This document shows positions 28,132 through 37,330 of a stretch of DNA of 64,000 nucleotides, piece after piece. This stretch comes from Listeria farberi (GTDB lineage: Bacteria; Bacillota; Bacilli; Lactobacillales; Listeriaceae): contig NZ_JAARZJ010000008.1 in assembly GCF_014229245.1 (NCBI RefSeq), positions 89,512 to 153,511 on the forward strand. Direction: 5' to 3'. Numbering within the stretch: the stretch's first letter is position 1; every line of letters begins with the position of its first letter. Made by a program: the position numbers and the translations under genes. The notes beneath the pieces are model-generated. The model saw nothing but the letters and a program-made list of their open reading frames with translations, made no database searches and was not told the origin of the DNA.

Positions 28132-29118
28132 ATGGATTCAGAATATGTATTTGATAGCGAAGAAGCAACAAAATTATTAATGAAGAACTATGAGTTAGTT
28201 AGAACAAGTGGCGTCAGTTTTATTGATAAGCGGATTCGATTTCTGATTGCTCGTCTTTTTGCGGGAAATAATGAAATCGTTCAACCTGAAAAATTCTATG
28301 AAATTAATAAAGAAATCAAACGACAACTAGGTATGTTTACAGCATTGAATGGCAATGTCCGCGCATCACTTGTCGGCTTACTGATGGCAAGTGATAATGC
28401 GAGTCGGGATAGTGTTAGCCAAGTGATTTCCAATTATAACACACTCATCGAAGCAGGCTTTAAACGCACGGAATACACCTATTTCGCCGCTTACTTATTA
28501 CTAGAATCAGAAAATCCAACACTGACAGCAAAAAAAGCCAAAACCATTCACCAACTTTTCAAAAAAGACCATCCATTTTTAACCAAAAGTGAGGACGTAA
28601 CAACAGCTGTTTTCTTAGCTAATCTTAAAGAAGAGAATACAGAAAAATTGGCTGAAGTCACAGAATACTATTTCCAAGAATTTGCCGCAAAAGGTTTCCG
28701 GAAAAATGATAGTTTGCAGTTTTTAGCTACAACAGGAACACTTTTATATGGTGAAAAAGATAGCAAATTTATTAGAAGAGTAGACAATGTGGTAGAAGAA
28801 TTACGCCAAAAAGGTGTGAAAATCAAGCCATTACATTACTCAAGTATCGGAATTTTAGCATTTGTGATGGATGGACGTAAAATTGACTCTGGCTTGGTGA
28901 ACTTCATTGATGACTTGCAAAATCAACCGGGTCTGCGGTTTGGTCGCGAGTTCGTAACAGCACTGGCAATCAGTCTTTATACAGAAAAACAATCGGGCCA
29001 AATGAGCAAAGAACAATTAGAAGGATTAATGGTTAATGTGCATATCTTAATTGCGATGGAACAAGCAGCCGCAATGAGTGCAGCCGCAGCAGCAAGTGCG
29101 GCCGCGGCATCAAATTAA
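28132..29118 (+). CDS. DUF4003-type protein of unknown function
   Basis: This 328-residue soluble protein is mostly alpha-helical by appearance and looks like the DUF4003 family of Firmicutes. The last 25 residues are almost only Ala and Ser. ATG 28132 was chosen because AAGGAG (28118-28123) is its ribosome site; the GTG at 28123 lies on that site. It probably shares a transcript with the SUKH-type gene. Function unknown. Confidence 0.72.
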   Translation: MDSEYVFDSEEATKLLMKNYELVRTSGVSFIDKRIRFLIARLFAGNNEIVQPEKFYEINKEIKRQLGMFTALNGNVRASLVGLLMASDNASRDSVSQVISNYNTLIEAGFKRTEYTYFAAYLLLESENPTLTAKKAKTIHQLFKKDHPFLTKSEDVTTAVFLANLKEENTEKLAEVTEYYFQEFAAKGFRKNDSLQFLATTGTLLYGEKDSKFIRRVDNVVEELRQKGVKIKPLHYSSIGILAFVMDGRKIDSGLVNFIDDLQNQPGLRFGREFVTALAISLYTEKQSGQMSKEQLEGLMVNVHILIAMEQAAAMSAAAAASAAAASN

Positions 29119-29123
29119 TAAAA

Positions 29124-29160
29124 AAACTGGAAGCATAATAAGTAGGCTTCCAGTTTTTTT
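29124..29160. terminator. Bidirectional terminator
   Basis: AAACTGGAAGC (29124-29134) and GCTTCCAGTTT (29146-29156) with A-run before and T-run after. It serves the plus-strand DUF4003 gene and the minus-strand phosphodiesterase gene. Confidence 0.9.
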
Positions 29161-29165
29161 ATTAT

Positions 29166-30506
29166 TTAAGGACTAACGTAATAATCATTACTTTGTTTTG
29201 GAGGGACAGAACTACTTAAAACATAATCTTTTAAAAATGAATTAGGAGCACTATCCCATAAATCCGTTCCAGCCGATTTGGGTGGGGCGATGCCTGCAAA
29301 GAAAGCCATGTTATTTAAAGCCATGGTATCGGCCATCTTTTCTTTATCAGTTTGACTATAGTTTTTATAAGATTCACTCGTCATTAAGTCCATCATAGCT
29401 TTATCATAACCACTATTATAAAAAGTCTCATAATCATAAGAATCAAAGTTAAGCAAATTTTTATCTGATGTTCCAGTTTCTTTTGCCCAAGACTCTATGT
29501 CCAATTTTTGAGATTGATAGGTGAACGTTTTGTTTTTTGCGCTGTAGGTAAGGTTCCCGTATTTATGGGGATAGACAGAAAGAGCGTTTGTCACAATATC
29601 AGTAATTTCTTTGCCATCTGAACTTTTGGCAGATCGGATGTTTTGGGTGTGAATATGCCCACTCAAAGAAAATTTCATATTGCCAGCTGTAAGAGCATCG
29701 ATTACTTGTTGGTTGTAATTGATTGTGTAGCCCTTTTGAATAACATCATTATGATCGGTTAAATTGTGGTGCATAACTGGAATAAGTTTTACACCATTTT
29801 TTTTCGCTAAGGCGCTACATTCTTTAATCCAATCTAATGTGCCAGCTGTTAAACCACCTTCTGTCGTTGGGGAGCCTTGCTGCATATTGGTTTTATAAAT
29901 AGCTGTATCAAGCATGAGGAGCCAAACCTTGGATGAAGGTGCTGCTAAATAGCTTAGCGAAAAATCATCTTCAGAAATAGCATCTTCGTAACCAAAATGA
30001 TTATAAATTTTGCTGAAATCTGCTGGTGATACAGTATCGGTCGGTAATTGTTTGTCTTTCTCGAATTTTCGAGCCCATGGATTGTTTATATCGTGATTAC
30101 CAGGAACAACAAATACTTGGGTACCTGTTTTTTCTACTTGCGCTAATTTTTTTGCTAATTCTTCATGGCTAGTTTTTTCGCCATTATTAGTCAGATCGCC
30201 GCTAATAATTAAAACATCAGCCTTTTTAGTTTCGACATCTGTTAAAAAAGCATTGGTTATTTCATCGCTATATGCCAATTGCTTTCCATCACCAGCGGCT
30301 AGATATTTTTGGAATGCCCGCCCGCCATCAGTGAGTGATGGCGCAAAATAATGAACATCGGTCGTTTCAATTATTGATAAATCACGGTCTTTTTCAATCG
30401 GAGCAGTAATTTTCTTCGTTTCTTCACTTGCAGAACTACAGGCAACTAAGGTAAAAGATAAAAGAATAGGAGCGGCTATTTTTAAAAATTGAATCACGTT
30501 AATCAC
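29166..30506 (-). CDS. Lipoprotein metallophosphoesterase, probable cyclic nucleotide phosphodiesterase
   Basis: A 446-residue secreted lipoprotein: signal peptide with lipobox FTLVAC (Cys23). The calcineurin-like metal site is complete: TTDVHYF (Asp, His), SGDLTNNGE, PGNHDIN, MHHNL and SGHIHTQ. The orthologue Lmo2642 has, as I recall, been crystallised and shown to cleave cyclic nucleotides. Start is given as GTG 30506 with a weak ribosome site; a GTG nine bases inside is an alternative and would not change the lipobox. Single gene at the end of the minus-strand arm, after dmkB. Confidence 0.85.
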   Translation of the reverse strand: MINVIQFLKIAAPILLSFTLVACSSASEETKKITAPIEKDRDLSIIETTDVHYFAPSLTDGGRAFQKYLAAGDGKQLAYSDEITNAFLTDVETKKADVLIISGDLTNNGEKTSHEELAKKLAQVEKTGTQVFVVPGNHDINNPWARKFEKDKQLPTDTVSPADFSKIYNHFGYEDAISEDDFSLSYLAAPSSKVWLLMLDTAIYKTNMQQGSPTTEGGLTAGTLDWIKECSALAKKNGVKLIPVMHHNLTDHNDVIQKGYTINYNQQVIDALTAGNMKFSLSGHIHTQNIRSAKSSDGKEITDIVTNALSVYPHKYGNLTYSAKNKTFTYQSQKLDIESWAKETGTSDKNLLNFDSYDYETFYNSGYDKAMMDLMTSESYKNYSQTDKEKMADTMALNNMAFFAGIAPPKSAGTDLWDSAPNSFLKDYVLSSSVPPKQSNDYYVSP

Positions 30507-30586
30507 GCTTTCATGTTTGTATTTTCACAAATTGAGGTAAAATTTAGAACAGAACTCAGTAAGCAAAGAGCAATGTTCTAAATGTA

Positions 30587-31567
30587 TTAAATATCTCTAT
30601 CTAATATGCTTTTCGTTAAGCGGTACATATCATCACGATATACGCCAGCTGGCAATTTTTTGATTTCACGAAGCGCTTTATTTGTATATTTGTTGGCAAG
30701 TTTGAATGCCTGTTCGACACCCTTATATTTAGAGATAAGTGCTAAAACTTGTTCGGAAGCTTCATCAGTCATATCTAGTTTTTGAGAAAGAAGCGGTTCA
30801 AATTCTGCTAAGTGACCTTTCATTGCATAAATAAGGGGAAGCGAATAAATACCTTGCTTCATATCATTTAAAACAGGTTTGCCAAGACCTTCATCTGTAC
30901 TTGTGTAATCCAAGACGTCATCAATAATTTGAAAAGCCATACCAAGATAATGACCAATATTATAACATTTTGCTACAGTCATACGTGTTGCTTTACTGCC
31001 AGTTGCACCAGAATAACAACTAAGGGCAAATAGTTGAGCTGTTTTGCCAGAAATACGCGATAAATATTCGCGAACTGTTACATCCATTTTATAACTTGTG
31101 CGCATTTGATCCAGTTCACCCATTAAAATCTTTTCGATATTTTTACTGTTAAATTCGATATTTTCAACGGAAGAAGTATGCGCGGATAAAATTTTAAAAC
31201 AAATACAGAATAAATAATCACCTGTATAAACGGCGTAATTACGACCATATTTTGAATGGATAGTAGGGATGCCGCGACGTAATGGGGAATCATCAACGAC
31301 ATCATCATGAATCAATGTTGCCATATGAAGCACTTCAAGCGCAGCAGCGATAGAAACAGTGCGGTCTTTATCATAGTCAGGACCAGCTTGAGCAGAAAGA
31401 AGCGCAAAAGCAGGGCGCAGTAATTTTCCACCGGCATGAATCAAATCTTTCACGTTTTGCTCTACATGTTTATCACGAATTTTAATGTTGTCTTCAATTG
31501 TTTGTAAGACTTCTTGTAAATCTTTGGAAAGTGCAGGATACTCATCCCACATAGCATGAAGTTGCAT
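30587..31567 (-). CDS. dmkB: Polyprenyl diphosphate synthase of the EET locus
   Basis: A trans-prenyltransferase of 326 residues with both Asp-rich motifs, LIHDDVVDDSPLRRG and QIIDDVLDY, which bind magnesium diphosphate. It makes the prenyl chain used by DmkA to build demethylmenaquinone for extracellular electron transfer (Lmo2641; name from the EET literature as recalled). It closes the minus-strand run ndh2-eetA-eetB-dmkB. Ribosome site AAGGAG before the ATG. Chain length is not readable from sequence alone. Confidence 0.87.
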   Translation of the reverse strand: MQLHAMWDEYPALSKDLQEVLQTIEDNIKIRDKHVEQNVKDLIHAGGKLLRPAFALLSAQAGPDYDKDRTVSIAAALEVLHMATLIHDDVVDDSPLRRGIPTIHSKYGRNYAVYTGDYLFCICFKILSAHTSSVENIEFNSKNIEKILMGELDQMRTSYKMDVTVREYLSRISGKTAQLFALSCYSGATGSKATRMTVAKCYNIGHYLGMAFQIIDDVLDYTSTDEGLGKPVLNDMKQGIYSLPLIYAMKGHLAEFEPLLSQKLDMTDEASEQVLALISKYKGVEQAFKLANKYTNKALREIKKLPAGVYRDDMYRLTKSILDRDI

Positions 31568-31588
31568 ATTGAACTCCTTTTTTAAAAA

Positions 31589-32131
31589 TTATTTTTGTGC
31601 TGCTTGACTTTGTTTTGCATCAGCGAACATTCGCAAAGTTTGGACGTTTTTTAGCAAATAGTTTGCCGCAATCCCAACTGCGATTCCAGAAAGAATACCG
31701 ATAAAAGATAATACTGGCAAATAAAGCATAACCGACCAAGTTCCTGCAATCCAACTTGCAATAACGAGTTGTCCGACATTATGTAAAATCCCACCAGTAA
31801 CACTAACGCCAATGATGCTCACACGTTTCGGTCCAAGTTGTTGTACGAGCCACATTCCAAGAAAACTCAAAATAGCTCCCGCTGCACTATACATAAAAGT
31901 CGATATAGTCCCACCAAGCAAAGTGGATAATACTAATCTAATGCAGATTATCATAAATGTATCTTTTGCCGATAAGGTATAAAGCGAAATACAAGTAATA
32001 ATATTAGCAAGGCCTAGTTTCGCCCCAGGAGCAAATGCAAATGGAAACGGAATAGCCCGCTCGAGTAAACTAATGACTACAGCTTGTGCAGCCAAAAGTG
32101 CTATATATACTAATCGTCTGTTTTTTGTCAT
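31589..32131 (-). CDS. eetB: EetB-like membrane protein, Gx transporter family
   Basis: A 180-residue protein with about five hydrophobic segments, similar to the family once called heptaprenyl diphosphate synthase component I (Gx transporter). The start LLERAIPFPFAFAPGAKLGLAN-like region and the GGTIS turn are typical. In Listeria EET it is thought to help pass electrons from membrane quinone to the outside. It stands between the NusG-II protein gene and dmkB. I assign the name EetB from memory; the names of EetA and EetB could be swapped. Confidence 0.75.
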   Translation of the reverse strand: MTKNRRLVYIALLAAQAVVISLLERAIPFPFAFAPGAKLGLANIITCISLYTLSAKDTFMIICIRLVLSTLLGGTISTFMYSAAGAILSFLGMWLVQQLGPKRVSIIGVSVTGGILHNVGQLVIASWIAGTWSVMLYLPVLSFIGILSGIAVGIAANYLLKNVQTLRMFADAKQSQAAQK

Positions 32132-32163
32132 AAAAACACTTTCCTATCTATTAGAGGATAAGG

Positions 32164-32601
32164 TCAGGAAGAGATAATTGGGTCATCTGAATCGCCTGAA
32201 CTCCCGTCGCTCGCTTTTACTTCAATCACTAACTTATGCGGAAGGCAAACGACCGTATCACCTTGTTTATCAATTGCTCCAGTCCGAACACATACCTGAT
32301 CATTACAATTGGCTTTACTAATTCGAATTTCTTCTCCCGAAACCTCAATCGTGTTAGTATGTCCATCTGGTTGCTTCACATCAAAGCTTTCAGTCCCTTT
32401 ATGTCCAGTGAGTGTAACGGTCTTATATTCTTTATTATCAACAGAAATAACCGCCACAAGCTCCTTTGTTCCATTTTCTGGAGTAGGTTCATTCGCTTTT
32501 ACATATGAAAAAATAGCAATTGGTAAAAAGGAAAGTATACAAAGAGATAAAATAATTATAATATCCCAGCGTTTTACCATATAAAAGTACTTTTTCACCA
32601 T
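32164..32601 (-). CDS. eetA: EetA-like NusG domain II membrane protein
   Basis: One N-terminal membrane segment (about residues 12-32) is followed by an outer NusG-II domain with conserved Cys in ANCNDQVCVRTG and VVCLPHKLVIEV, 145 residues in all. It is a membrane-anchored part of the extracellular electron transfer chain. ATG 32601 is chosen, with AAAGGAGG upstream; the TTG 15 bases earlier overlaps this site. A terminator lies between ndh2 and this gene, so it may have its own promoter. Confidence 0.78.
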   Translation of the reverse strand: MVKKYFYMVKRWDIIIILSLCILSFLPIAIFSYVKANEPTPENGTKELVAVISVDNKEYKTVTLTGHKGTESFDVKQPDGHTNTIEVSGEEIRISKANCNDQVCVRTGAIDKQGDTVVCLPHKLVIEVKASDGSSGDSDDPIISS

Positions 32602-32691
32602 ATTGCCTCCTTTCAAAATGTCATGTACAAATCCTATTTTAAAGGATAACGCCTAAATATAATAGGAAAAAGTTCATAAAAATAAACAAAT

Positions 32692-32744
32692 AATAAAAAC
32701 GGAAGCACCTCCTATGCCAAAACTGGCTTTTGGATGCACTCCCG
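32692..32744 (-). terminator. Terminator after ndh2
   Basis: Read on the minus strand, CGGGAGTGCATCC pairs with GGAGGTGCTTCCG with one mismatch and G-U pairs, around an inner GCCA/TGGC hairpin, then TTTTTATT. Confidence 0.75.
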
Positions 32745-32774
32745 ATTTTTAATTTAAAATTTTAACTAGCAAAA

Positions 32775-34661
32775 TTACTTGTCTCTGTAAACGGATCTCG
32801 GCTTACCGTACCACCAGTGACCAAGATGTTTTTGGAACCAAGGAACAGCCCAATAATCAAGACCAAATGTGCGTCCAGCGCCGTTTAGAAGTGCGATAGA
32901 AGCTGGTAACGCCCAGAATTTGTCCCAACCAAGCATAGCGCTTAGAGTGAACATTACTAGGAACCCAGCACTTCCGATACTTACAAGCCAAGTGAATAAA
33001 CCAACTACCATAGCAAGACCAATTGCAAGTTCAACAAAAGGTACAACTTTTTGCATTACTAGAGCAACGTCAAGGTTTGGCATTAGAAGTTTCATAATCC
33101 ATTCAAACCAACCAGGCATATGACTAAGAATTGGTGTAGTTACATTTGTCGCAGCGGCACCAGCAGCATCTCCAGCAGCTTGACTAGCACCAGAAGTTGC
33201 AGCGGTTTGTAACCATTCAAATGGCATTTTGGAAGTTGTTGCTGTTAACCAAGAATCAGAACCAATCCCGTTAAATAGAGGTTTTAAATTAGTAAAACTT
33301 ACTTTATCCCATGTAGTTTCACCGTAGATTTTAGAAAGTGCTTCGTCAATCCAGAACCAACCTAGATATACACGTAAAGGAAGAACCCAAAGTACGTTTC
33401 CGTAACGAGAAGTCCATCCACGGAAGATATTACGGTGGTCTTTAATGTGGAAGAATTCGTGCATAATGTATTGCCACATGTAATAACCACTGCGAATACC
33501 GAAGAAGTAATATAAGTTAACCATATGTTTCATTAAAATAGCGAACCAACCAGATAAATGCATCCCACCAAGGTGAGCAACACCATATTTAGCTCCAATA
33601 GAAACCATTACACCATGATATTTACCTTGGAATGGTTCTTTCTCGCCAGTACCGCTCATTTCAACGATGATGCTTTTCGCTGCAGTTAATGCAGTTTGTT
33701 CAGCGCCTTCAACGATTTGTGGAGTTGGTTTGCCATCTTCATCTTCAAAGTAAGCAAGGTCACCAACAACATAAACGTCTTTAAGACCTTCTGCTTCCAT
33801 ATATTGGTTTACTTTCAAACGGCCTGCACGAGCAGATTCCATACCGTAATCTTTTGTATCAGAGTTAGCGCGAACACCAGCAGTCCAAATTAATGTACTT
33901 GTTGGAAGCTCTTCGCCAGATTTAAGAACGATGCTTTCAGGTTTAACTTCAACAATTGCAGCGTTTTTCATGATTTCAATACCTTTTTTAACCATGTAAC
34001 GTTCTGCTTTATCTGCGTCTCTTCTTTCAAGCATGTTTAGGATTGTTGGAGCAGCTTCTACTACTACCAGTTTAATTTCAGATGCATCAATTTTGTTATC
34101 TTTAGCTAGACGATCTTTCCATTCTAAAAGTTCCCCAACCATTTCGATACCAGTAAAACCAGATCCACAAACAACGAATGTTAACATTGCTTTACGTTTT
34201 TCAACGTCTTGTTCGCGGGATGCTTTAGTTACTGTTTCTTCAATATGATTGCGTAATTTAACAGAATCTTCCCAAGACCAAAGTGTAAAGCCGTTTTCGC
34301 CAACACCTGGAGTCCCGAAATCATTAGGTTCTCCGCCCATACCAAGTACTAGGTAATCGAACGGATAGCTTCCGTGTTCTGTTGTTACAACTTTCTTATC
34401 GTGATCTACATGTGTCACGTTATCAGTTACAAGATTAACTTTTGTTCTATTAAACAAACGACGTAAATCATATTGAATTGCAGTTGGTTCAACACGACCA
34501 CCAGCAACCTCATGAAGTTCAGTCATCATTGTGTGATACGAATGACGATCGATTAATGTAATATTGACGTCTTTGTCTTTCTTGTATTTCTTAGCTAATT
34601 TCTTAGCAGCGTGTACACCTGCATATCCTGCCCCAATTAAAACGATATTCTTTTCAGGCAT
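32775..34661 (-). CDS. ndh2: Type II NADH dehydrogenase with membrane C-terminal domain (EET Ndh2)
   Basis: The 628-residue protein is a fusion. Residues 1 to about 400 are a type II NADH:quinone oxidoreductase with the FAD site VLIGAGYAGVHAAKKL, an NAD site near VCGSGFTGIEMVGE and VYVVGDLAYF. Residues about 430-628 add several membrane segments of a DoxX-like domain, absent from ordinary Ndh. It passes electrons from NADH to demethylmenaquinone for extracellular electron transfer. ATG 34661 was chosen (GAGGA upstream); the TTG at 34673 is less likely. Divergent to pplA. Confidence 0.9.
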   Translation of the reverse strand: MPEKNIVLIGAGYAGVHAAKKLAKKYKKDKDVNITLIDRHSYHTMMTELHEVAGGRVEPTAIQYDLRRLFNRTKVNLVTDNVTHVDHDKKVVTTEHGSYPFDYLVLGMGGEPNDFGTPGVGENGFTLWSWEDSVKLRNHIEETVTKASREQDVEKRKAMLTFVVCGSGFTGIEMVGELLEWKDRLAKDNKIDASEIKLVVVEAAPTILNMLERRDADKAERYMVKKGIEIMKNAAIVEVKPESIVLKSGEELPTSTLIWTAGVRANSDTKDYGMESARAGRLKVNQYMEAEGLKDVYVVGDLAYFEDEDGKPTPQIVEGAEQTALTAAKSIIVEMSGTGEKEPFQGKYHGVMVSIGAKYGVAHLGGMHLSGWFAILMKHMVNLYYFFGIRSGYYMWQYIMHEFFHIKDHRNIFRGWTSRYGNVLWVLPLRVYLGWFWIDEALSKIYGETTWDKVSFTNLKPLFNGIGSDSWLTATTSKMPFEWLQTAATSGASQAAGDAAGAAATNVTTPILSHMPGWFEWIMKLLMPNLDVALVMQKVVPFVELAIGLAMVVGLFTWLVSIGSAGFLVMFTLSAMLGWDKFWALPASIALLNGAGRTFGLDYWAVPWFQKHLGHWWYGKPRSVYRDK

Positions 34662-34728
34662 ATGCTTCCTCAACTCCTTGTAAGTTTATTCACAAAAATA
34701 AAATGAGTCCAAAATTCCCCACAGTATT

Positions 34729-34734
34729 ATTATA
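34729..34734 (-). promoter_or_regulatory. Candidate -10 of the ndh2 promoter
   Basis: TATAAT on the minus strand, about 68 bases before the ndh2 start. The -35 region is weak. It is one side of the 445-base divergent gap 34662-35106, which otherwise is AT-rich without ORFs. Confidence 0.5.
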
Positions 34735-34982
34735 ACCTATCATAGTTTAACAGAAACATCCTACTAATGTCTAGATAGTAAAGAACAATTCTAATCTAAA
34801 AACCGAAAAATAGGACTTTATACAAATTTTATATATTTGAGCAGGCTAAAAGTCCTTGTTTTATCTAGGTTGTTAGACATTTTTGTATGCTATTTTGCTA
34901 GAAAATGATGGTTTTACCCAAGTTTTATATATCAATAGTCATTATTTTGAAAATTAGATGAATTATGTCTTTAGAATTACAG

Positions 34983-35011
34983 TAGACAAAAGCACGAGCT
35001 GGTGGTATCAT
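34983..35011 (+). promoter_or_regulatory. Candidate pplA promoter
   Basis: TAGACA (34983-34988) and TATCAT (35006-35011) are 17 bases apart. Expected transcript start is near 35018, about 90 bases before the pplA start. Confidence 0.6.
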
Positions 35012-35025
35012 TTGTATTGTAAAAG

Positions 35026-35039
35026 TGATATCGCTTTCG
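35026..35039 (-). promoter_or_regulatory. cre-like site in the pplA leader
   Basis: Minus-strand CGAAAGCGATATCA differs from the cre pattern TGWNANCGNTNWCA only at the first base. It lies about 10 bases after the expected pplA transcript start, where CcpA would block elongation. Confidence 0.45.
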
Positions 35040-35106
35040 CAGACTATTCGTTTGTGTTCACGTTATCACAAAGAAGGTTTTAATAAAACAAAAGGTGGGA
35101 GCAAAT

Positions 35107-36006
35107 ATGAAATTGAAAAAAGTAGCAATGGGTATTACCGTAGTAATGGCTTCAAGCTTATTACTAGTAGGTTGCGGTAGTAGCGACGACAGCAGCAAAG
35201 ACAAGAAGAGCACAGACACAAAACAAACAGAAACAAAGAAAACAGCTAAAACAGATGGTACTATGACTGATGGTACTTACAAATTAGAAGAAAAGAATTT
35301 CGACGACAAAGGCTGGAAAGGTTTCATGTCAATCGAAGTTAAAGATGGTAAAATCACTAAAGCTAACTATGATTACAAAAACAAAGACGGCAAACTTAAA
35401 TCCGAAGATGCAGACTACGAAAAAGCAATGAAAGATAAAGTAGGAACTGGTCCTCAAGAATACTTGAAACAATTAAGTGATTCTTTAGTTAAAAATCAAT
35501 CTGCAGCATCTGTAGAAGTAGTTTCAGGAGCGACTCATTCTTCTGACGCTTTCATCAACTATGCTAACCAATTAATCCAAGCAGCTCAAAAAGCTGATAC
35601 AACTACAATTTCCATCAACAACCTAGCTAAAATGGAAGATGGAACTTACAAACTTGAAGAACAAAACTACGCACATGGTTACCGTGTAGTATTCAACATG
35701 GACGTTAAAGATGGCAAAATCACTAAATCTGACTACAACTATGTTGATAAAGACGGCAAACTTAAATCAGATGACGCTGATTACGAGAAAAACATGAAAG
35801 CTAAATCTGGTACTGGTCCAAAAGAATACATCCCAGCACTTAATGAATCTCTAGTAGAGAAACAAGACGTTGCTGCAGTAGACACTGTTTCTGGTGCTAC
35901 TAACTCTTCTAACCAATTCAAAATCTACGCAGCTCAACTTCAAAATGCTGCACAAAATGGTAATACTGACACTATCAAAGTGTACAACCTAGTAGAAGCT
36001 GAATAA
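35107..36006 (+). CDS. pplA: Flavinylated EET lipoprotein PplA
   Basis: A 299-residue lipoprotein (lipobox LLLVGC, Cys23), then a Lys/Thr-rich linker and two repeated FMN-binding domains (about 50-168 and 175-297). Each ends in a flavinylation motif, VVSGATHSS and TVSGATNSS, with target Thr143 and Thr265. It shuttles electrons across the cell wall to iron or other acceptors. Its signal peptide is reported to yield the pPplA pheromone that aids vacuolar escape. ATG 35107 is preferred (GGTGG upstream); the GTG at 35095 is too close to that site. Followed by its own terminator. Confidence 0.93.
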   Translation: MKLKKVAMGITVVMASSLLLVGCGSSDDSSKDKKSTDTKQTETKKTAKTDGTMTDGTYKLEEKNFDDKGWKGFMSIEVKDGKITKANYDYKNKDGKLKSEDADYEKAMKDKVGTGPQEYLKQLSDSLVKNQSAASVEVVSGATHSSDAFINYANQLIQAAQKADTTTISINNLAKMEDGTYKLEEQNYAHGYRVVFNMDVKDGKITKSDYNYVDKDGKLKSDDADYEKNMKAKSGTGPKEYIPALNESLVEKQDVAAVDTVSGATNSSNQFKIYAAQLQNAAQNGNTDTIKVYNLVEAE

Positions 36007-36029
36007 TTAGTACAATGAAATGCACAAAA

Positions 36030-36066
36030 CGGCTGGCCCTAATTCTGGGGCTAGCCGATTTTTTTA
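36030..36066 (+). terminator. Terminator after pplA
   Basis: CGGCTGGCCC pairs with GGGGCTAGCCG around a short loop, followed by a run of T. It separates pplA from fmnB. Confidence 0.9.
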
Positions 36067-36167
36067 TCGCAAAACAGAGAAATTAAGCCTTATTATTGTA
36101 GATTTATTCTTTTTTTTACGCTATAGTTATTCAAGTAAAGATCACGGATTAGAAAGGTGAAAAGCTA

Positions 36168-37250
36168 ATGAAGAAATGGAAAATAATATTATCAGTTATC
36201 GTACTCGCGCTTGTGGTGTCAGCATGCGGAAATTCTAATAACAATTCAAAAAAAGAACCAAGTGACTCTAAAACACTTTTGGAACAACCTTATTCTAAAA
36301 CTGATTTCCTAATGGGAACAGTAGTTACACTTAAAATCTATGACAAAGGCAAAGAAGACGTTCTAGATAAAGGTTTTGATCGCATTAAAGATTTAGCGGC
36401 AAAAATTACTACAAGCGATTCAGAAAAAACATCAGAAGTGGATAAAATAAACGAACAAGCAGGGAAGAAGCCGGTAAAAGTTTCTAAAGATGTCTACTAT
36501 TTAATCCAAGAAGGACTGAAATACTCGGAAAACTCTGGTGGTAGCTTTGACATTACCATTGGACCACTTACTTCTTTATGGCATATTGGTTTTTCCGATG
36601 CTCGCAAACCTTCTCAAGCAGAAATTGATGCAGTATTACCATTGATTAATTATAAAGATGTAAAAATGAATGACAAAGAGCAAACAGTTTACCTAGAAAA
36701 AGAAGGCATGGAACTTGATTTAGGAGCAATTGCTAAAGGATTCATCACTGACGAAACATTAAAAGTGTTTAAAGATAACAAAGTAACTACATCCATTATT
36801 GATTTAGGTGGAAATATTTATGTTCAAGGAAAAAATCCTAATGGAAATAAATGGAATGTTGGAATTCAAGATCCGTTTTCCCCGCGCGGTAGTGTTATCG
36901 GAAAACTTCCGGAATCCGACATGTCTATTGTAACTTCTGGGATTTATGAACGTTACCTAGAAGTGGATGGCAAAACATATCATCACATTTTAGACCCGAA
37001 AACTGGGTATCCGTTTGACAATGATATTGCGGGTGTGTCTATTGTATCTAAAAAATCTATCGATGGTGATGGTTTATCAACAGCTACTTTCTCTAAAGGC
37101 ATTCAAGGCGGAATGGACTACATTGAGAAGTTTAAAGGTGTAGACGCTATTTTTATTAGTAAAGAGAAAAAAGTATACGAAACATCCGGACTAAAAGGAC
37201 AGTTTGAATTAACAGATAAAAACTTCCAAATGGATACTTTGGAAAAGTAA
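36168..37250 (+). CDS. fmnB: FMN transferase of the ApbE family
   Basis: A 360-residue lipoprotein (lipobox VVSAC, Cys20) that transfers FMN from FAD to Thr in SGAT motifs, here those of PplA. ApbE signatures are complete: FLMGTVVTL, GGSFDITIGPL, LDLGAIAKGF, IDLGGNIYVQG and HHILDPKTGYP. It is separated from pplA by a terminator and followed by dmkA after 80 bases that hold a small hairpin. Ribosome site AAAGGTGAAA. Acts outside the membrane. Confidence 0.93.
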   Translation: MKKWKIILSVIVLALVVSACGNSNNNSKKEPSDSKTLLEQPYSKTDFLMGTVVTLKIYDKGKEDVLDKGFDRIKDLAAKITTSDSEKTSEVDKINEQAGKKPVKVSKDVYYLIQEGLKYSENSGGSFDITIGPLTSLWHIGFSDARKPSQAEIDAVLPLINYKDVKMNDKEQTVYLEKEGMELDLGAIAKGFITDETLKVFKDNKVTTSIIDLGGNIYVQGKNPNGNKWNVGIQDPFSPRGSVIGKLPESDMSIVTSGIYERYLEVDGKTYHHILDPKTGYPFDNDIAGVSIVSKKSIDGDGLSTATFSKGIQGGMDYIEKFKGVDAIFISKEKKVYETSGLKGQFELTDKNFQMDTLEK

Positions 37251-37270
37251 AATAATATATAGTAGAAAGT

Positions 37271-37297
37271 GAGCAGGCTTTTAACTGAAGTCTGCTC
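37271..37297 (+). repeat. Hairpin between fmnB and dmkA
   Basis: GAGCAGGC and GTCTGCTC pair with one G-U around an 11-base loop. No T-run follows, so it may be an mRNA stability or processing site rather than a terminator. Confidence 0.5.
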
Positions 37298-37330
37298 GCA
37301 AGTATGATAGAAAGGGGTTAAAAAGGTGTT

